A stretch of DNA of 64,000 bases, from NCBI RefSeq assembly GCF_945277285.1, contig NZ_CALYPR010000001.1, forward strand, positions 682,001 to 746,000, given 5' to 3'. Below, in pieces: positions 51,163-63,317 of the stretch (its first letter is position 1; every line of letters starts with the position of its first letter). Position numbers and translations under genes: made by a program. Origin of the DNA: an uncultured Bartonella sp. (GTDB lineage Bacteria > Pseudomonadota > Alphaproteobacteria > Rhizobiales > Rhizobiaceae). Below the pieces are notes generated by a model. That model saw nothing but the letters and a program-made list of their open reading frames with translations. It searched no databases and was not told the origin of the DNA.

Positions 51163-51192
51163 CTTCAAGGGATTTGAATTTTCCTTGAAGTC
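51161..51192 (+). terminator. Inverted repeat overlapping the cgs stop codon
   Basis: GACTTCAAGG (51161-51170) and CCTTGAAGTC (51183-51192) form a perfect 10-bp stem with a 12-base loop. The left arm begins inside the cgs TGA stop. No T-run follows directly, so it may be a weak terminator or an mRNA 3' protecting hairpin before pncB. Confidence 0.55.
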
Positions 51193-51275
51193 ACTCGCAA
51201 AGGCTTTACTTTTCTTTGTTCTATTGAAAAGGTAAGCTCTTGTAGACGAGTAACAATATAAAGATTGAAAGTGCT

Positions 51276-52580
51276 ATGGCGCGAACTGATATCGCTGAAC
51301 GCGTATATAACCATACATGGAAACTTGATCCGATTATACGGTCGCTTCTTGATACGGATTTTTATAAGTTACTGATGTTGCAGATGATCTGGGGGCTCTA
51401 TTCTGATGTCGATGTGACATTCTCTCTGATCAACCGCACAAAAACAGTCCGCCTTGCCGATGAGATCGAAGAATCAGAACTGCGCGCCCAGCTTGATCAT
51501 GCGCGCACTTTAAAATTTACCAAAAAAGAAATGATCTGGCTTGCCGGCAACACTTTTTATGGTCGCAAACAGATTTTTACACCAGATTTTTTACATTGGC
51601 TTGAAGGCTTCCAACTGCCCGACTATGAGCTTACACGCAAAGACGGTCAATATATCTTGAATTTTGAAGGGCCATGGACACACACCACAATGTGGGAAAT
51701 TCCTGCTCTTTCAATTATCAATGAACTGCGTTCTCGTGCAGCGATGCGCAATCTTGGACGCTTCGCCCTTGATATTCTTTATGCGCGTGCGAAAGCCAAA
51801 ATGTGGAGCAAGGTCGAGCGGATCAAAAAATATCCTGATATCAGGATATCGGATTTCGGAACCCGTCGGCGTCATTCCTTTTTGTGGCAACAATGGTGTG
51901 TAGAAGCTTTGAAAGAAGGTATTGGTAGCTCGTTTACCGGCACATCCAATGTACTGCTTGCCATGAACAACGACCTTGAAGCTATTGGTACCAATGCCCA
52001 TGAATTGCCAATGGTCGTTGCCGCGCTTGCCAATAATGACGAGGAATTGCGCACAGCACCCTATCGGGTTATGCAGGACTGGAACCGTTATTACGGAGGC
52101 AATCTGCTTGTTGCTTTGCCCGATGCTTTCGGAACTGCCGCATTTTTACGCAATGCGCCGCAATGGGTTGCCGACTGGACCGGTTTTCGGCCCGATAGTG
52201 CTCCGCCTATTGAAGGAGGCGAGCGGATTATTAAATGGTGGAAAGATCATGGAAAAGATCCACGTGAAAAACTCATCGTTTTTTCCGATGCACTGGATGT
52301 TGATACAATCGAAAAAACCTATCAACATTTTCAAGGACGGGTTCGTATGAGCTTTGGTTGGGGAACAAATCTGACCAATGATTTTGTCGGTTGCGCTCCC
52401 AAAGATATTAAAGAGCTTGATGCCATTTCCCTTGTTTGCAAGGTTACCCATGCCAATGGCCGGCCTGCTGTCAAACTTTCTGATAATCCGGAAAAAGCTA
52501 TCGGTGAACCAAGTGAAATTCGCCGTTATCTCAAGTTCTTCGGCAATGAAGAACGGGTGGCAAAACCGGTAAAAGTTTAA
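51276..52580 (+). CDS. pncB: Nicotinate phosphoribosyltransferase
   Basis: PncB converts nicotinate and PRPP to nicotinate mononucleotide in NAD salvage. The 434-residue protein shows [13 protein letters not shown] near the N-terminus, the [10 protein letters not shown] segment that holds the regulatory phosphohistidine, [10 protein letters not shown], and [11 protein letters not shown] for phosphate binding. Length matches bacterial PncB. It follows cgs by 113 bases on the same strand but a hairpin separates them. About 625 bases without a gene follow before gyrB. Confidence 0.97.
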   Translation: MARTDIAERVYNHTWKLDPIIRSLLDTDFYKLLMLQMIWGLYSDVDVTFSLINRTKTVRLADEIEESELRAQLDHARTLKFTKKEMIWLAGNTFYGRKQIFTPDFLHWLEGFQLPDYELTRKDGQYILNFEGPWTHTTMWEIPALSIINELRSRAAMRNLGRFALDILYARAKAKMWSKVERIKKYPDIRISDFGTRRRHSFLWQQWCVEALKEGIGSSFTGTSNVLLAMNNDLEAIGTNAHELPMVVAALANNDEELRTAPYRVMQDWNRYYGGNLLVALPDAFGTAAFLRNAPQWVADWTGFRPDSAPPIEGGERIIKWWKDHGKDPREKLIVFSDALDVDTIEKTYQHFQGRVRMSFGWGTNLTNDFVGCAPKDIKELDAISLVCKVTHANGRPAVKLSDNPEKAIGEPSEIRRYLKFFGNEERVAKPVKV

Positions 52581-53080
52581 AAACGCTTCCGTTCTTTAGT
52601 TTTTATGTTTCTCTGAAAAGTCTGCGCTTTCTGACTCTTTCGCTGTATCACCTTATTAAAAGACAAGAAGCTACCAATTTTATTGCCAAACGAATTGCCT
52701 TTCAATTTCAATGCGCTGATTATTCTATGAGCCACACAGCCTTTTGGGTGCGAAATAATTTGAAAGTTCGTTGAAATGAGGAGACCTCAAAAGAAACGCA
52801 AATTCCACTAAATGATCCTTCGCAATCTTTCCTGATTTTCTGTTTTTCCTACTTTTGCGCTTTAATCAGCTTTACCCGTCACACTCATTTTGCTGCGAGC
52901 AGATTTCAAAAGGCACAAAAAGGGGTGATGAACCAATATCGGTGACAAGCTTGACGTAGTGCGGCCAGTTTTGTGAAATATCTATATTCTGCGCTTAACA
53001 ATACCTTAGGCGGTTACTCTGTCTTCCGGAACATTCAAAGCCCGTCTATTCACTTCCATAGCAAAAGCCGGTCTATTGTA
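52581..53080. other. Intergenic region between pncB and the gyrB terminator
   Basis: These 500 bases are AT-rich and hold no convincing open frame, RNA gene or strong repeat. The 67-codon frame starting at 52973 has no family resemblance and runs through the terminator hairpin. Confidence 0.5.
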
Positions 53081-53081
53081 A

Positions 53082-53108
53082 AAAAACCGGACACAAGGCC
53101 CGGTTTTT
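53082..53108 (-). terminator. Intrinsic terminator, probably of gyrB
   Basis: AAAAACCGG and CCGGTTTTT pair around a nine-base loop and give T-runs on both strands. It lies about 100 bases beyond the gyrB stop on the minus strand and could also stop transcripts coming from pncB. Confidence 0.82.
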
Positions 53109-53205
53109 CGTTATTAGTTATTAAAATCGAAATTGAGTGCCGCATGATGCCAACATCCGACACGGTCATCAATTGACATCAAACCGTGCCAACAATCAAA
53201 ACCAA

Positions 53206-55995
<2,790 letters not shown>

Positions 55996-56340
55996 TCAAA
56001 GTGCTGCAGTAACAATAATCTCGACACGATAAAGCGGCGAAGCCAGTTGCGCCTGGGATGTTGCACGAGCCGGTGTCGCACCCTTTTCTACCCAAGCTTC
56101 CCAGACTTCGTTCAGGATGTCGAAATCTACCATATCGGCTAGCCAGATCGTTGCCGACAAAATTCTTGACTTATCTGTGCCAGCTTCTTTCAGTAAACGA
56201 TCAATCGAAGAAAGAACTTCAATGGTCTGTTCCTTGGTGGTTTTTCCGGGGCTACCAACCTGACCGGACAAAAAAACCATTCCGTTACAGATCACCGCAT
56301 CACTCATCCGCTTGCCCACACCAATATGTTTTATCTCCAT
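55996..56340 (-). CDS. RidA/YjgF family protein
   Basis: RidA proteins deaminate reactive enamine/imine intermediates made by PLP enzymes. The 114-residue protein has the family core (VICNGMVFLSGQVGSPG, ATIWLADMVDFDILNEVWEAW) and the arginine of the active site in PARATSQAQLASPLYRVEI. It belongs to a side group (YoaB/RutC-like) rather than to canonical RidA, because the typical C-terminal CVEVA..P segment is different; some such members lack deaminase activity. GAGGA lies about six bases before the ATG. It is divergent from hrpB. Confidence 0.88.
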   Translation of the reverse strand: MEIKHIGVGKRMSDAVICNGMVFLSGQVGSPGKTTKEQTIEVLSSIDRLLKEAGTDKSRILSATIWLADMVDFDILNEVWEAWVEKGATPARATSQAQLASPLYRVEIIVTAAL

Positions 56341-56648
56341 ATCATTCCTCTCGAAATAGTCTTATAGTTGCTTGATTGAACGGATAGCAATCATTGTTTC
56401 AAAACCCGATTTTGCCCCATAATGGACGGCAAAGGCATATGCCACCGCTTTAAACAATATTATATTGTTCTCGTCTCGCGAGACAAGTTTTTGCCGTTTC
56501 AAGCTCTGACAATTTTTCCAGAATATCGTTCTTGCAATAATCTTTTGTTTGATTAGTCTTCGCTTTTTTAAGTGTTGGCAATTTATAGGTAAAAGTCTAT
56601 TTCTTTTGTTTCTTGGAAAAAAACACTGTCAATTATGCATCGGATTAT
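56341..56648. other. Divergent ridA-like/hrpB upstream region
   Basis: A 308-base non-coding stretch. It contains a perfect 12-base palindrome GTCTCGCGAGAC at 56473-56484, the size of a repressor operator, in an otherwise AT-rich background. A TTG at 56613 is in frame with hrpB but has no good ribosome binding site. Confidence 0.5.
56473..56484. promoter_or_regulatory. Perfect GTCTCGCGAGAC palindrome, possible operator
   Basis: A 12-base perfect palindrome lies between the two divergent genes. Homodimeric repressors often use such sites. No cognate regulator gene is adjacent, so the assignment is speculative. Confidence 0.3.
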
Positions 56649-59132
56649 ATGAATAAAGCTCAACCAACGCTACCCGTAACCGAAGCACTTCCTGCACTTG
56701 ATGAAGCGCTCAAAACGCATGGTAAAGCGATTCTGGTTGCCCCTCCTGGAGCAGGAAAAACAACACTGGTGCCACTTCACCTCATGGCACAGGATTGGTG
56801 CAAAGGCAAAAAAATTATTCTTCTCGAACCAAGACGTCTGGCTGCTCGCGCCGCCGCCCAGCAGATGGCCACACGTCTTGGTGAAAAAGTTGGCGAAACA
56901 GTTGGCTATCTCATGCGGCTTGACGCAAAAGTTTCGAAAAATACCCGCATTGTTGTGGTGACAGAAGGTGTTTTTTCGCGCATGATTCTGGATGACCCCG
57001 AATTATCGTCGGTCGCCGCCGTATTATTTGACGAATTCCATGAACGCAGTCTTGATGCGGATTTCGGTTTAGCATTAACTCTTGATGTAATGGAGGGTTT
57101 ACGCCCTGACTTGCGAATTCTTGTCATGTCGGCAACGCTTGACGGTGCAAGAATTGCCAAAGTGCTTCACTCAGCGCCCTTGGTTGAATCCAAGGGCCGC
57201 AGTTTTCCTGTCGAAATTGTTTATCAACCGCGCAAAACCGGCGAACAACTGGAAGTCTCAATGGCCAAGGCAATCAACCATTGGTTATCGGTGCAATCAA
57301 AAAGCATCCTCGCTTTTCTTCCCGGACAAAAAGAGATCAAAAAAACAGCAAGCTTGCTTGCCGACAGAACTGATAAAAATGTTCTTATTGCGCCGCTTTT
57401 TGGAGCAATGGACGGTCAAGAACAGGATATTGCGATAAAACCGCCAGAACAGGGTGTGCGCAAGGTAGTGCTTGCCACTTCCATTGCCGAAAGTTCGCTC
57501 ACTATTAACGGTATTGGCGTGGTCATTGATAGCGGCCTTTCCCGTGTGCCTCGATTTGAACCGTCAACCGGTGTCACACGGTTAGAAACAATCAAAGCAT
57601 CACGTGCCTCGATTGACCAGCGCGCGGGCCGTGCCGGACGAACTGAACACGGTATTGCCGTTCGACTTTGGCATGAAGGACAAACCTCATCACTTCCTGA
57701 TTATCAAACACCAGAAATCTTGACAGCCGATCTTTCCAGCCTTGTACTCGATTGTGCGGCCTTCGGCATTACCGATATTTCCAAGCTCACTTTTCTTGAT
57801 CCACCAGAACAACCGCAATTGCTTGAGGCTGTCGAACTTTTAAAAAAACTCAAAGCATTGGACGACAATGGCCGCATCACCGAAATGGGTGAAAAAATGC
57901 GTCAGAAAGCCTTGCCGGTGCGCCTTGCTGCCATGCTTACCAAAGCAAAAAATAGGGAAGACGCAAAACTTGCCGCCGAAATTGCTGTTATTTTAACAGA
58001 ACGCGGGCTGGGTGGAAATGACGATGATATCGGACAACGCATAGAAAATTTCCGTCGTGACAAATCGGAAAGAAGCAAAAAAGCGCAGATTCTGGCTGAA
58101 CGCTTGGTCAAGGGACAAAGCTATAAAGACATTCCTTCTTTGTCTAATTTTGACGGACTTTCCGGTGATAATATAGGACGAATCCTGCTTTCAGCATGGC
58201 CCGACCGCGTTGCTAAAGCACGCGGCAATGGCGGACGTTTTCTGCTAGCTAACGGGCGCGGCGTAGTTGTTGATGAATTTTCCCCCTTATTTAACGCCAA
58301 TTATCTTGTTGTCGCCGACATGATGGGAAAAGCCGAACAGGCACGTGTTCTTGCAGCAGCTAAAATTGACGAAGAAACGATCCGCAATGTTCTGGAAGAT
58401 CAGATAGAAAGCCATATTGATCTGAGTTTTGATGAACAATCACGCAATTTTCGCGCCAGAGAGTTTCAAAAACTTGGAGCAATCAGTTTAAGTGAGAAAC
58501 CCCTTCCCCTCCCCAAAGGTGAAAAAGCCGATCGCGCTGTTATTGAAACCGTGCGTAAAGTCGGCCTTGGCATTCTTCCTTGGACAAAAGACACAATCGC
58601 GCTCCGGCAGCGGCTGGGATGGCTTTATCGTGGTTTAGGCACCCCCTGGCCGGATATGTCGGATGAAAAACTCCTGGAAAAACTTGATGAATGGTTGTTG
58701 CCTTTTTTAAACGGTGAAGCACAAATTGATACTATGGGTGCAAAAACCATTCGTGACGGGCTTATCTCGCTTGTTCCTTATGCACTTCAAAATGAAATCG
58801 ACAAAAAAGCACCTACTCATTTTACTGTGCCAACCGGCTCTCACATTGCAATTAATTATGAAGGCGAAGCTCCGCTTATTTCTGTGCGCGTGCAAGAGCT
58901 TTTCGGTTTAGATAAGCATCCTTCAATCGCCGATGGTCAAATAGCACTGGTTCTCGAACTCTTGTCACCGGCCCGACGCCCCATTCAGATTACCCGTGAT
59001 TTACCGGGGTTTTGGCGTGGCTCGTGGGCAGATGTTCGAGCCGATATGCGCGGGCGTTATCCCAAGCATCCCTGGCCGGAAGACCCGGTCGGCGCACAAC
59101 CGACAATACGGGTGAAACATCACAACAGTTGA
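56649..59132 (+). CDS. hrpB: ATP-dependent helicase HrpB
   Basis: HrpB is a DEAH-type RNA helicase of unclear cellular role. The 827-residue protein from the ATG at 56649 has motif I APPGAGKTTLVPL, motif II as DEFHER (a change from DEAH that is normal for HrpB), motif III MSATLDG, and motif VI QRAGRAGRTEHGIAVRLW. The C-terminal HrpB domain contains PLLISVRVQELFGL and ends RPIQITRDLPGFWRGSW and KHPWPEDP, diagnostic for the family. The TTG at 56613 would add 12 residues without a better ribosome binding site. It precedes the actS-like kinase by about 80 bases on the same strand. Confidence 0.95.
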   Translation: MNKAQPTLPVTEALPALDEALKTHGKAILVAPPGAGKTTLVPLHLMAQDWCKGKKIILLEPRRLAARAAAQQMATRLGEKVGETVGYLMRLDAKVSKNTRIVVVTEGVFSRMILDDPELSSVAAVLFDEFHERSLDADFGLALTLDVMEGLRPDLRILVMSATLDGARIAKVLHSAPLVESKGRSFPVEIVYQPRKTGEQLEVSMAKAINHWLSVQSKSILAFLPGQKEIKKTASLLADRTDKNVLIAPLFGAMDGQEQDIAIKPPEQGVRKVVLATSIAESSLTINGIGVVIDSGLSRVPRFEPSTGVTRLETIKASRASIDQRAGRAGRTEHGIAVRLWHEGQTSSLPDYQTPEILTADLSSLVLDCAAFGITDISKLTFLDPPEQPQLLEAVELLKKLKALDDNGRITEMGEKMRQKALPVRLAAMLTKAKNREDAKLAAEIAVILTERGLGGNDDDIGQRIENFRRDKSERSKKAQILAERLVKGQSYKDIPSLSNFDGLSGDNIGRILLSAWPDRVAKARGNGGRFLLANGRGVVVDEFSPLFNANYLVVADMMGKAEQARVLAAAKIDEETIRNVLEDQIESHIDLSFDEQSRNFRAREFQKLGAISLSEKPLPLPKGEKADRAVIETVRKVGLGILPWTKDTIALRQRLGWLYRGLGTPWPDMSDEKLLEKLDEWLLPFLNGEAQIDTMGAKTIRDGLISLVPYALQNEIDKKAPTHFTVPTGSHIAINYEGEAPLISVRVQELFGLDKHPSIADGQIALVLELLSPARRPIQITRDLPGFWRGSWADVRADMRGRYPKHPWPEDPVGAQPTIRVKHHNS

Positions 59133-59215
59133 AATTCAAAGAATAATCGGCTTTAAACAGACGCTAGTATTTTCTGTTCGACAAAAAGGCCGATGGCTTC
59201 GTAAAGGTGATGATG

Positions 59216-60517
59216 ATGGAAAAAGAATTCTTTCAACGGACATCCACCTATTCGAGGCGTTTGCGTTCAACAACACTGGTACGTATCCGTTGGCTTGCTA
59301 TTTTCAGCCAGACAATCACCATTGCATTTGTTTCGGTTTATCTCGGTTTCAAGCTTCCTATTGTGCCTTGCGCAATATTTATTGCTGCCTCGATCTGGCT
59401 CAATATTTTTCTTACTTTCTATTATTCAATCAATGACCGGCTTTCGTCTAATGTCGCAACCGTGATTTTAAGTGTTGATGTTCTTCAATTTGCAGCACTT
59501 CTCTATTTGACCGGCGGCTTGCAAAATCCGTTTTCACTTCTGTTGATTGCTCCGGCTGTTATATCGGCAACATCACTTCCCGGAAAACACATCATTTTTC
59601 TCAATCTTCTGGTGATTATTCTTGCAAGTATCCTATCCACCTATTCCGAACCTTTGCCTTGGTACCCGGGTAAAACAATCAATACACCGCGACTTCTCGT
59701 TGATGGTATCTGGATCGCCATTGTTTCTTCGCTGCTTTTCACCACTACCTATGGCTACCGTGTTGCCGAAGAAACCAGAAGCCTTGCCGATGCGTTGAAC
59801 GCAACCGAACTGGTTTTACAACACGAGAAGCATTTGTCGGAACTTGATGGCCTGGCAGCTGCCGCTGCTCATGAACTTGGAACGCCGTTGGCAACGATTC
59901 AACTTGTTGTCAAAGAAATGTATAACGGTTCGAAGGATGACCCGGCCATCGGTGATGATCTGCGTCTTCTGTTAAGCCAGACAGAACGTTGTCGCAATAT
60001 ACTGAAACGGCTTACAACTTTGTCGAGTGAAGGTGAAGAACATCTCTCCCATCTCAGTCTTCTGGAACTTTTAAAAGAAGTGTCGGAGCCATTACGTGAA
60101 TTCGGCATTGATATAATCATTGAAAAAGGCGAAACAACAGGTGATGAACCAATCTTCCTGCGCAATCCCGGCATTCTTTACGGACTCGGCAATCTTTTAG
60201 AAAATGCTGTCGATTTTGCCCGCAGCAAAATCATTATCCAATATAAATGGAATGATAAATATGTGGCCCTCACAATTATCGATGACGGGCATGGATATGA
60301 CCCGTCAATTCTTGATCGTATTGGCGAGCCTTATACAACAAGCAGGCATGCTGATAGTCAGGGTGGCGGGCTTGGGCTAGGCCTATTTATTGCCAAAACG
60401 CTGCTTGAAAGATCGGGTGCATTGTTACGTTTTAGAAACAGCCCGAAAAAAGAATTCGGTGCCGAAGTCTATCTGGCATGGAGCCGGAAAAGTTTGAATG
60501 ACACCAAGGAGATTTGA
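59216..60517 (+). CDS. regB: Redox-sensing histidine kinase ActS/RegB/PrrB
   Basis: This kinase senses the redox state of the respiratory chain and phosphorylates its partner response regulator. The 433-residue protein has an N-terminal domain with about six membrane helices, the quinone-binding motif GGLQNPF at about 100-106, the phosphorylated His219 in AAAAHELGTPLATI, the redox-active Cys259 in LSQTERCRNIL, and a HATPase domain (NLLENAVDFA, IDDGHGYDP, GGGLGLGLFIAKTLL). The start is a run GTG-ATG-ATG-ATG; I choose the last ATG because AAGG lies eight bases upstream, but the earlier codons would add only three residues. It forms an operon with the response regulator, 74 bases downstream. Confidence 0.94.
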   Translation: MEKEFFQRTSTYSRRLRSTTLVRIRWLAIFSQTITIAFVSVYLGFKLPIVPCAIFIAASIWLNIFLTFYYSINDRLSSNVATVILSVDVLQFAALLYLTGGLQNPFSLLLIAPAVISATSLPGKHIIFLNLLVIILASILSTYSEPLPWYPGKTINTPRLLVDGIWIAIVSSLLFTTTYGYRVAEETRSLADALNATELVLQHEKHLSELDGLAAAAAHELGTPLATIQLVVKEMYNGSKDDPAIGDDLRLLLSQTERCRNILKRLTTLSSEGEEHLSHLSLLELLKEVSEPLREFGIDIIIEKGETTGDEPIFLRNPGILYGLGNLLENAVDFARSKIIIQYKWNDKYVALTIIDDGHGYDPSILDRIGEPYTTSRHADSQGGGLGLGLFIAKTLLERSGALLRFRNSPKKEFGAEVYLAWSRKSLNDTKEI

Positions 60518-60591
60518 CATTTTGTCGCAGGCAAGGCTAATGTTGACTATCAAATGCGCCATTTTGATCGCGGCGTAATAAAGGACAATGC

Positions 60592-61152
60592 ATGACTGAT
60601 ACGACAAATAATCAAAACGCAATTGCGGCCGATGCCTCATTGCTTTTGGTTGACGATGATAAGCCATTTCTGCATCGCTTGGCGCGTGCCATGGAAGCGC
60701 GTGGTTTTAACGTGACAATGGCCGAATCAGTTCAGGACGGCATTGCTAATGTCCGCCTTAAGCCACCGGCCTATGCAGTGGTTGATTTGAAGTTGGTCGA
60801 TGGCAATGGTCTTGATGTCATTGAAGAAATTCGCAAATGCCGTCAGGATACCCATATGATTGTATTAACTGGCTACGGCAATATTGCTTCTGCGGTCAAT
60901 GCTGTGAAACTCGGAGCAATCGACTATCTTTCAAAGCCCGCGGATGCTGACGATATTTTTGGTGCGCTCACCCGCCACGCCGGTGAAAAAGCCCCTGTCC
61001 CCGAAAATCCGATGTCAGCAGATCGGGTACGTTGGGAACATATCCAGCGTGTCTATGAAATGTGCGACCGCAATGTTTCGGAAACGGCACGTAGGCTCAA
61101 TATGCACCGGCGTACCTTACAGCGAATTTTAGCAAAACGTGCCCCACGTTGA
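60592..61152 (+). CDS. regA: Response regulator ActR/RegA/PrrA
   Basis: This regulator activates genes for respiration, redox balance and acid tolerance when phosphorylated by the kinase encoded upstream. The 186-residue protein has a receiver domain with acidic pocket LLVDDDKPFL, phosphoacceptor Asp65 in AVVDLKLVDGNG, TGYGNIASA and KPADADD; a linker with multiple prolines; and a Fis-type helix-turn-helix at the end (ETARRLNMHRRTLQRIL). The LKLVDGNGL and C-terminal segments are nearly invariant in the RegA group. It is preceded by the cognate kinase gene, so the two make a complete two-component system. Confidence 0.96.
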   Translation: MTDTTNNQNAIAADASLLLVDDDKPFLHRLARAMEARGFNVTMAESVQDGIANVRLKPPAYAVVDLKLVDGNGLDVIEEIRKCRQDTHMIVLTGYGNIASAVNAVKLGAIDYLSKPADADDIFGALTRHAGEKAPVPENPMSADRVRWEHIQRVYEMCDRNVSETARRLNMHRRTLQRILAKRAPR

Positions 61153-61297
61153 TGTGAATTTATCGAAATTCCTCATATAGCCGGTAGCGCTGTTGCAAAG
61201 CCCGGATTTTGTTGTTTCGATACCATCAACACCTCGTCAGTTATCAAAGGCGCTTCCGGTCAACATCAGTAAGCCGGATTTTTAGGCAATGTCGGAA

Positions 61298-61801
61298 TTA
61301 GTCGGTTTTATCGTCGCCATCATCACTAAGATCAAAACCATCAAGTTCGGCTTTGGTAAGTCTTTTTGCCGCAACACGTGAAAACCGCAACATGATTGCC
61401 TTGCGGGTTGGAGCCGGCATCCGGTGTTCTGGTGCCTCGCGCATAATATAACCATCAAAACCATCGGCCAGAATAAATCCGCAATTTTCCGGAAATAGTT
61501 CGATTGGCACTTCGCTGTGGCTGGCAAAATAAAGGCGGTCACAGTGGGCACGATAGTCAGGCCACTTATGATCTGCTTTCAGGTCACCAATTGATGATTT
61601 GATCTCGACAATAAAGATTCCGCCCTTTCGATCAATTCCAACAAGGTCGGCGCGCCTACCGTCGGCAAGCGGCAATTCGCTTAAAACAGGAATGCCCAGC
61701 CGCAAAAACAGCTTTTGTACGCCATGACGCACCATCAAAGCTTTTTCCGATTGTCTGCCATCATCCAAAGGGTGATCTTTATGAAGATTGATAATTGGCA
61801 T
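61298..61801 (-). CDS. mmcB: MmcB family DNA repair protein
   Basis: MmcB is an alphaproteobacterial SOS-induced protein with a restriction-endonuclease-like fold that protects against alkylation and cross-link damage in Caulobacter. The 167-residue protein has the PD-(D/E)XK core: ELPLADGRRADLVGIDRKGGIFIVEIKSS (split here as DGRRADLVGID and IFIVEIKSS), then KWPDYRAHCDRLYFA. The C-terminal region PAPTRKAIMLRFSRVAAKRL is family-typical. It lies 36 bases downstream of the arylesterase gene on the same strand. I see no LexA box by eye. Confidence 0.9.
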   Translation of the reverse strand: MPIINLHKDHPLDDGRQSEKALMVRHGVQKLFLRLGIPVLSELPLADGRRADLVGIDRKGGIFIVEIKSSIGDLKADHKWPDYRAHCDRLYFASHSEVPIELFPENCGFILADGFDGYIMREAPEHRMPAPTRKAIMLRFSRVAAKRLTKAELDGFDLSDDGDDKTD

Positions 61802-61837
61802 AACCGCCTTTTTACACTATTTTTTCAAAACTTGGTC

Positions 61838-62557
61838 TTACTGATGGGTAACGCCAAGCTCATTCAATTTCTGCTCGATAACCGGCGCCATTTTTTCGAC
61901 CATCAACGCCACTCCCTTCTCATTCGGATGCTTGCCATCATCAAGTTGCAAACCGGGCTGGCCGGCGACACCATCAAGGAAAAATGGATAGAAGGTAACC
62001 TTGTATTTTGCGGCAAGGCGAGCATAGATCGACTCAAATTGTGCGGCTTTTTCTTTGCCAAAATTGGGCGCACTTTTCATGCCGACAAAAATTACCGGAA
62101 TTTTCCGGTTTTGCAAACGTGCCAGCATGAAATCGAGATTTTCTTCTGTCACTTTCGCGTCGATGCTGCGTAACATGTCATTGGCACCAAGTTCGAGAAT
62201 AACCAGCCCTGTACCATCAGGAACCGACCAGTCGATACGTTCTCTCCCGCCCGTCGTTGTGTCACCAGAAACACCTGAATTGATAACGGAAACATTATAA
62301 TTTTTCGATTGCAACAAAGTTTCAAGTTGGGCTGTGAAAGATTTGTCAGGGGTAAGTCTATAGCCCGCCATCAGGCTATCGCCAAAACCGACAATCTGGA
62401 ACGGACGTGGTGGTGTCAGGTCGTCGTCGAGAACCGGTGTTTCATTATCTTCCCTTGCCGGTTCTTGCGCTCCGCCGGTTTCCTGTGCGTGCAAGGGTAC
62501 AATTGTCATAAAGCCAAAAAAGAGCCCGATAAATGCGCTAACTGATAATCGCAACAT
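61838..62557 (-). CDS. Periplasmic arylesterase, TesA-like SGNH hydrolase
   Basis: The 239-residue protein has a signal peptide (cleavage probably after HAQ/AQE near 25-26), an acidic Pro-rich segment, and an SGNH esterase domain. Block I is GFGDSLMAGYRL with the nucleophile Ser, then GVSGDTTTGG, GANDMLR with Asn, and DGKHPNEKG with the catalytic Asp and His. The family hydrolyses esters, thioesters and lysophospholipids. It is divergent from an ABC exporter, the same neighbourhood as E. coli tesA-ybbAP. The two systems are believed to be functionally linked, but this is unproven. Confidence 0.92.
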   Translation of the reverse strand: MLRLSVSAFIGLFFGFMTIVPLHAQETGGAQEPAREDNETPVLDDDLTPPRPFQIVGFGDSLMAGYRLTPDKSFTAQLETLLQSKNYNVSVINSGVSGDTTTGGRERIDWSVPDGTGLVILELGANDMLRSIDAKVTEENLDFMLARLQNRKIPVIFVGMKSAPNFGKEKAAQFESIYARLAAKYKVTFYPFFLDGVAGQPGLQLDDGKHPNEKGVALMVEKMAPVIEQKLNELGVTHQ

Positions 62558-62627
62558 TTTTTACCTCTATGGGTGAAGTATGGGTATACTGTTAAATTAG
62601 TATTAGACATAAGAACAGGAGTTATTT

Positions 62628-63317
62628 GTGGCAAGGTCGCTGGTTGAATTGAAAAATATCGATCTTACTCTTGGTGATGGCACATCACGTGTGCATATTT
62701 TAAAAAATCTATCTCTTGCAATCAGCCAAGGTGAAACGGTCGGCATTGTCGGTCCTTCCGGTTCTGGCAAATCGACTCTGCTTATGGTGCTTGCCGGACT
62801 TGAAAAAATTGACAGTGGTGAAATAACAATTGCAGGCACACGCATTGACACGATGAGTGAAGATGAAGCGGCAATTTTCCGTGGCAAAAATATTGGTATT
62901 GTTTTTCAGTCCTTCCAGCTTATTCCCAATATGACTGCTTGGGAAAATGCTGCCGTCCCTCTTGAACTCGCAGGCAATAGAAAAGCTTTCGATATTGCAA
63001 AGAAAGAGCTTGAAGCGGTAGGCCTTGGAGGGCGTCTCAATCATTATCCGGCAAGTTTGTCAGGCGGCGAACAACAACGCGTTGCCATTGCTCGGGCACT
63101 TTCGCCAAATCCTCGCATACTGGTTGCCGATGAACCGACAGGCAATCTTGATGCCGACACGGGTAAACTAATTGCCGATCTTATTTTTGAACGCGCAAGA
63201 AAACATAAACTGACAACAGTGCTGGTAACACACGATCTTGGCCTTGCAGCCAGTTGCCGTCGACAAGTTTATGTAAGAAACGGACTTATCGAAAAAGACA
63301 GCGGAGCGGCACAATGA
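62628..63317 (+). CDS. ABC transporter ATP-binding protein (YbbA-like)
   Basis: The 229-residue ATPase belongs to the LolD/MacB-type group. Walker A is GPSGSGKST, the Q-loop is [14 protein letters not shown], the signature is [15 protein letters not shown], Walker B is [12 protein letters not shown] and the H-loop is VTHD. The GTG start at 62628 follows CAGGAG. It overlaps the permease gene by four bases, so they are coupled. By analogy with E. coli YbbA-YbbP next to TesA, it may move a lipid or hydrophobic substrate, but the substrate is unknown. Confidence 0.93.
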   Translation: MARSLVELKNIDLTLGDGTSRVHILKNLSLAISQGETVGIVGPSGSGKSTLLMVLAGLEKIDSGEITIAGTRIDTMSEDEAAIFRGKNIGIVFQSFQLIPNMTAWENAAVPLELAGNRKAFDIAKKELEAVGLGGRLNHYPASLSGGEQQRVAIARALSPNPRILVADEPTGNLDADTGKLIADLIFERARKHKLTTVLVTHDLGLAASCRRQVYVRNGLIEKDSGAAQ

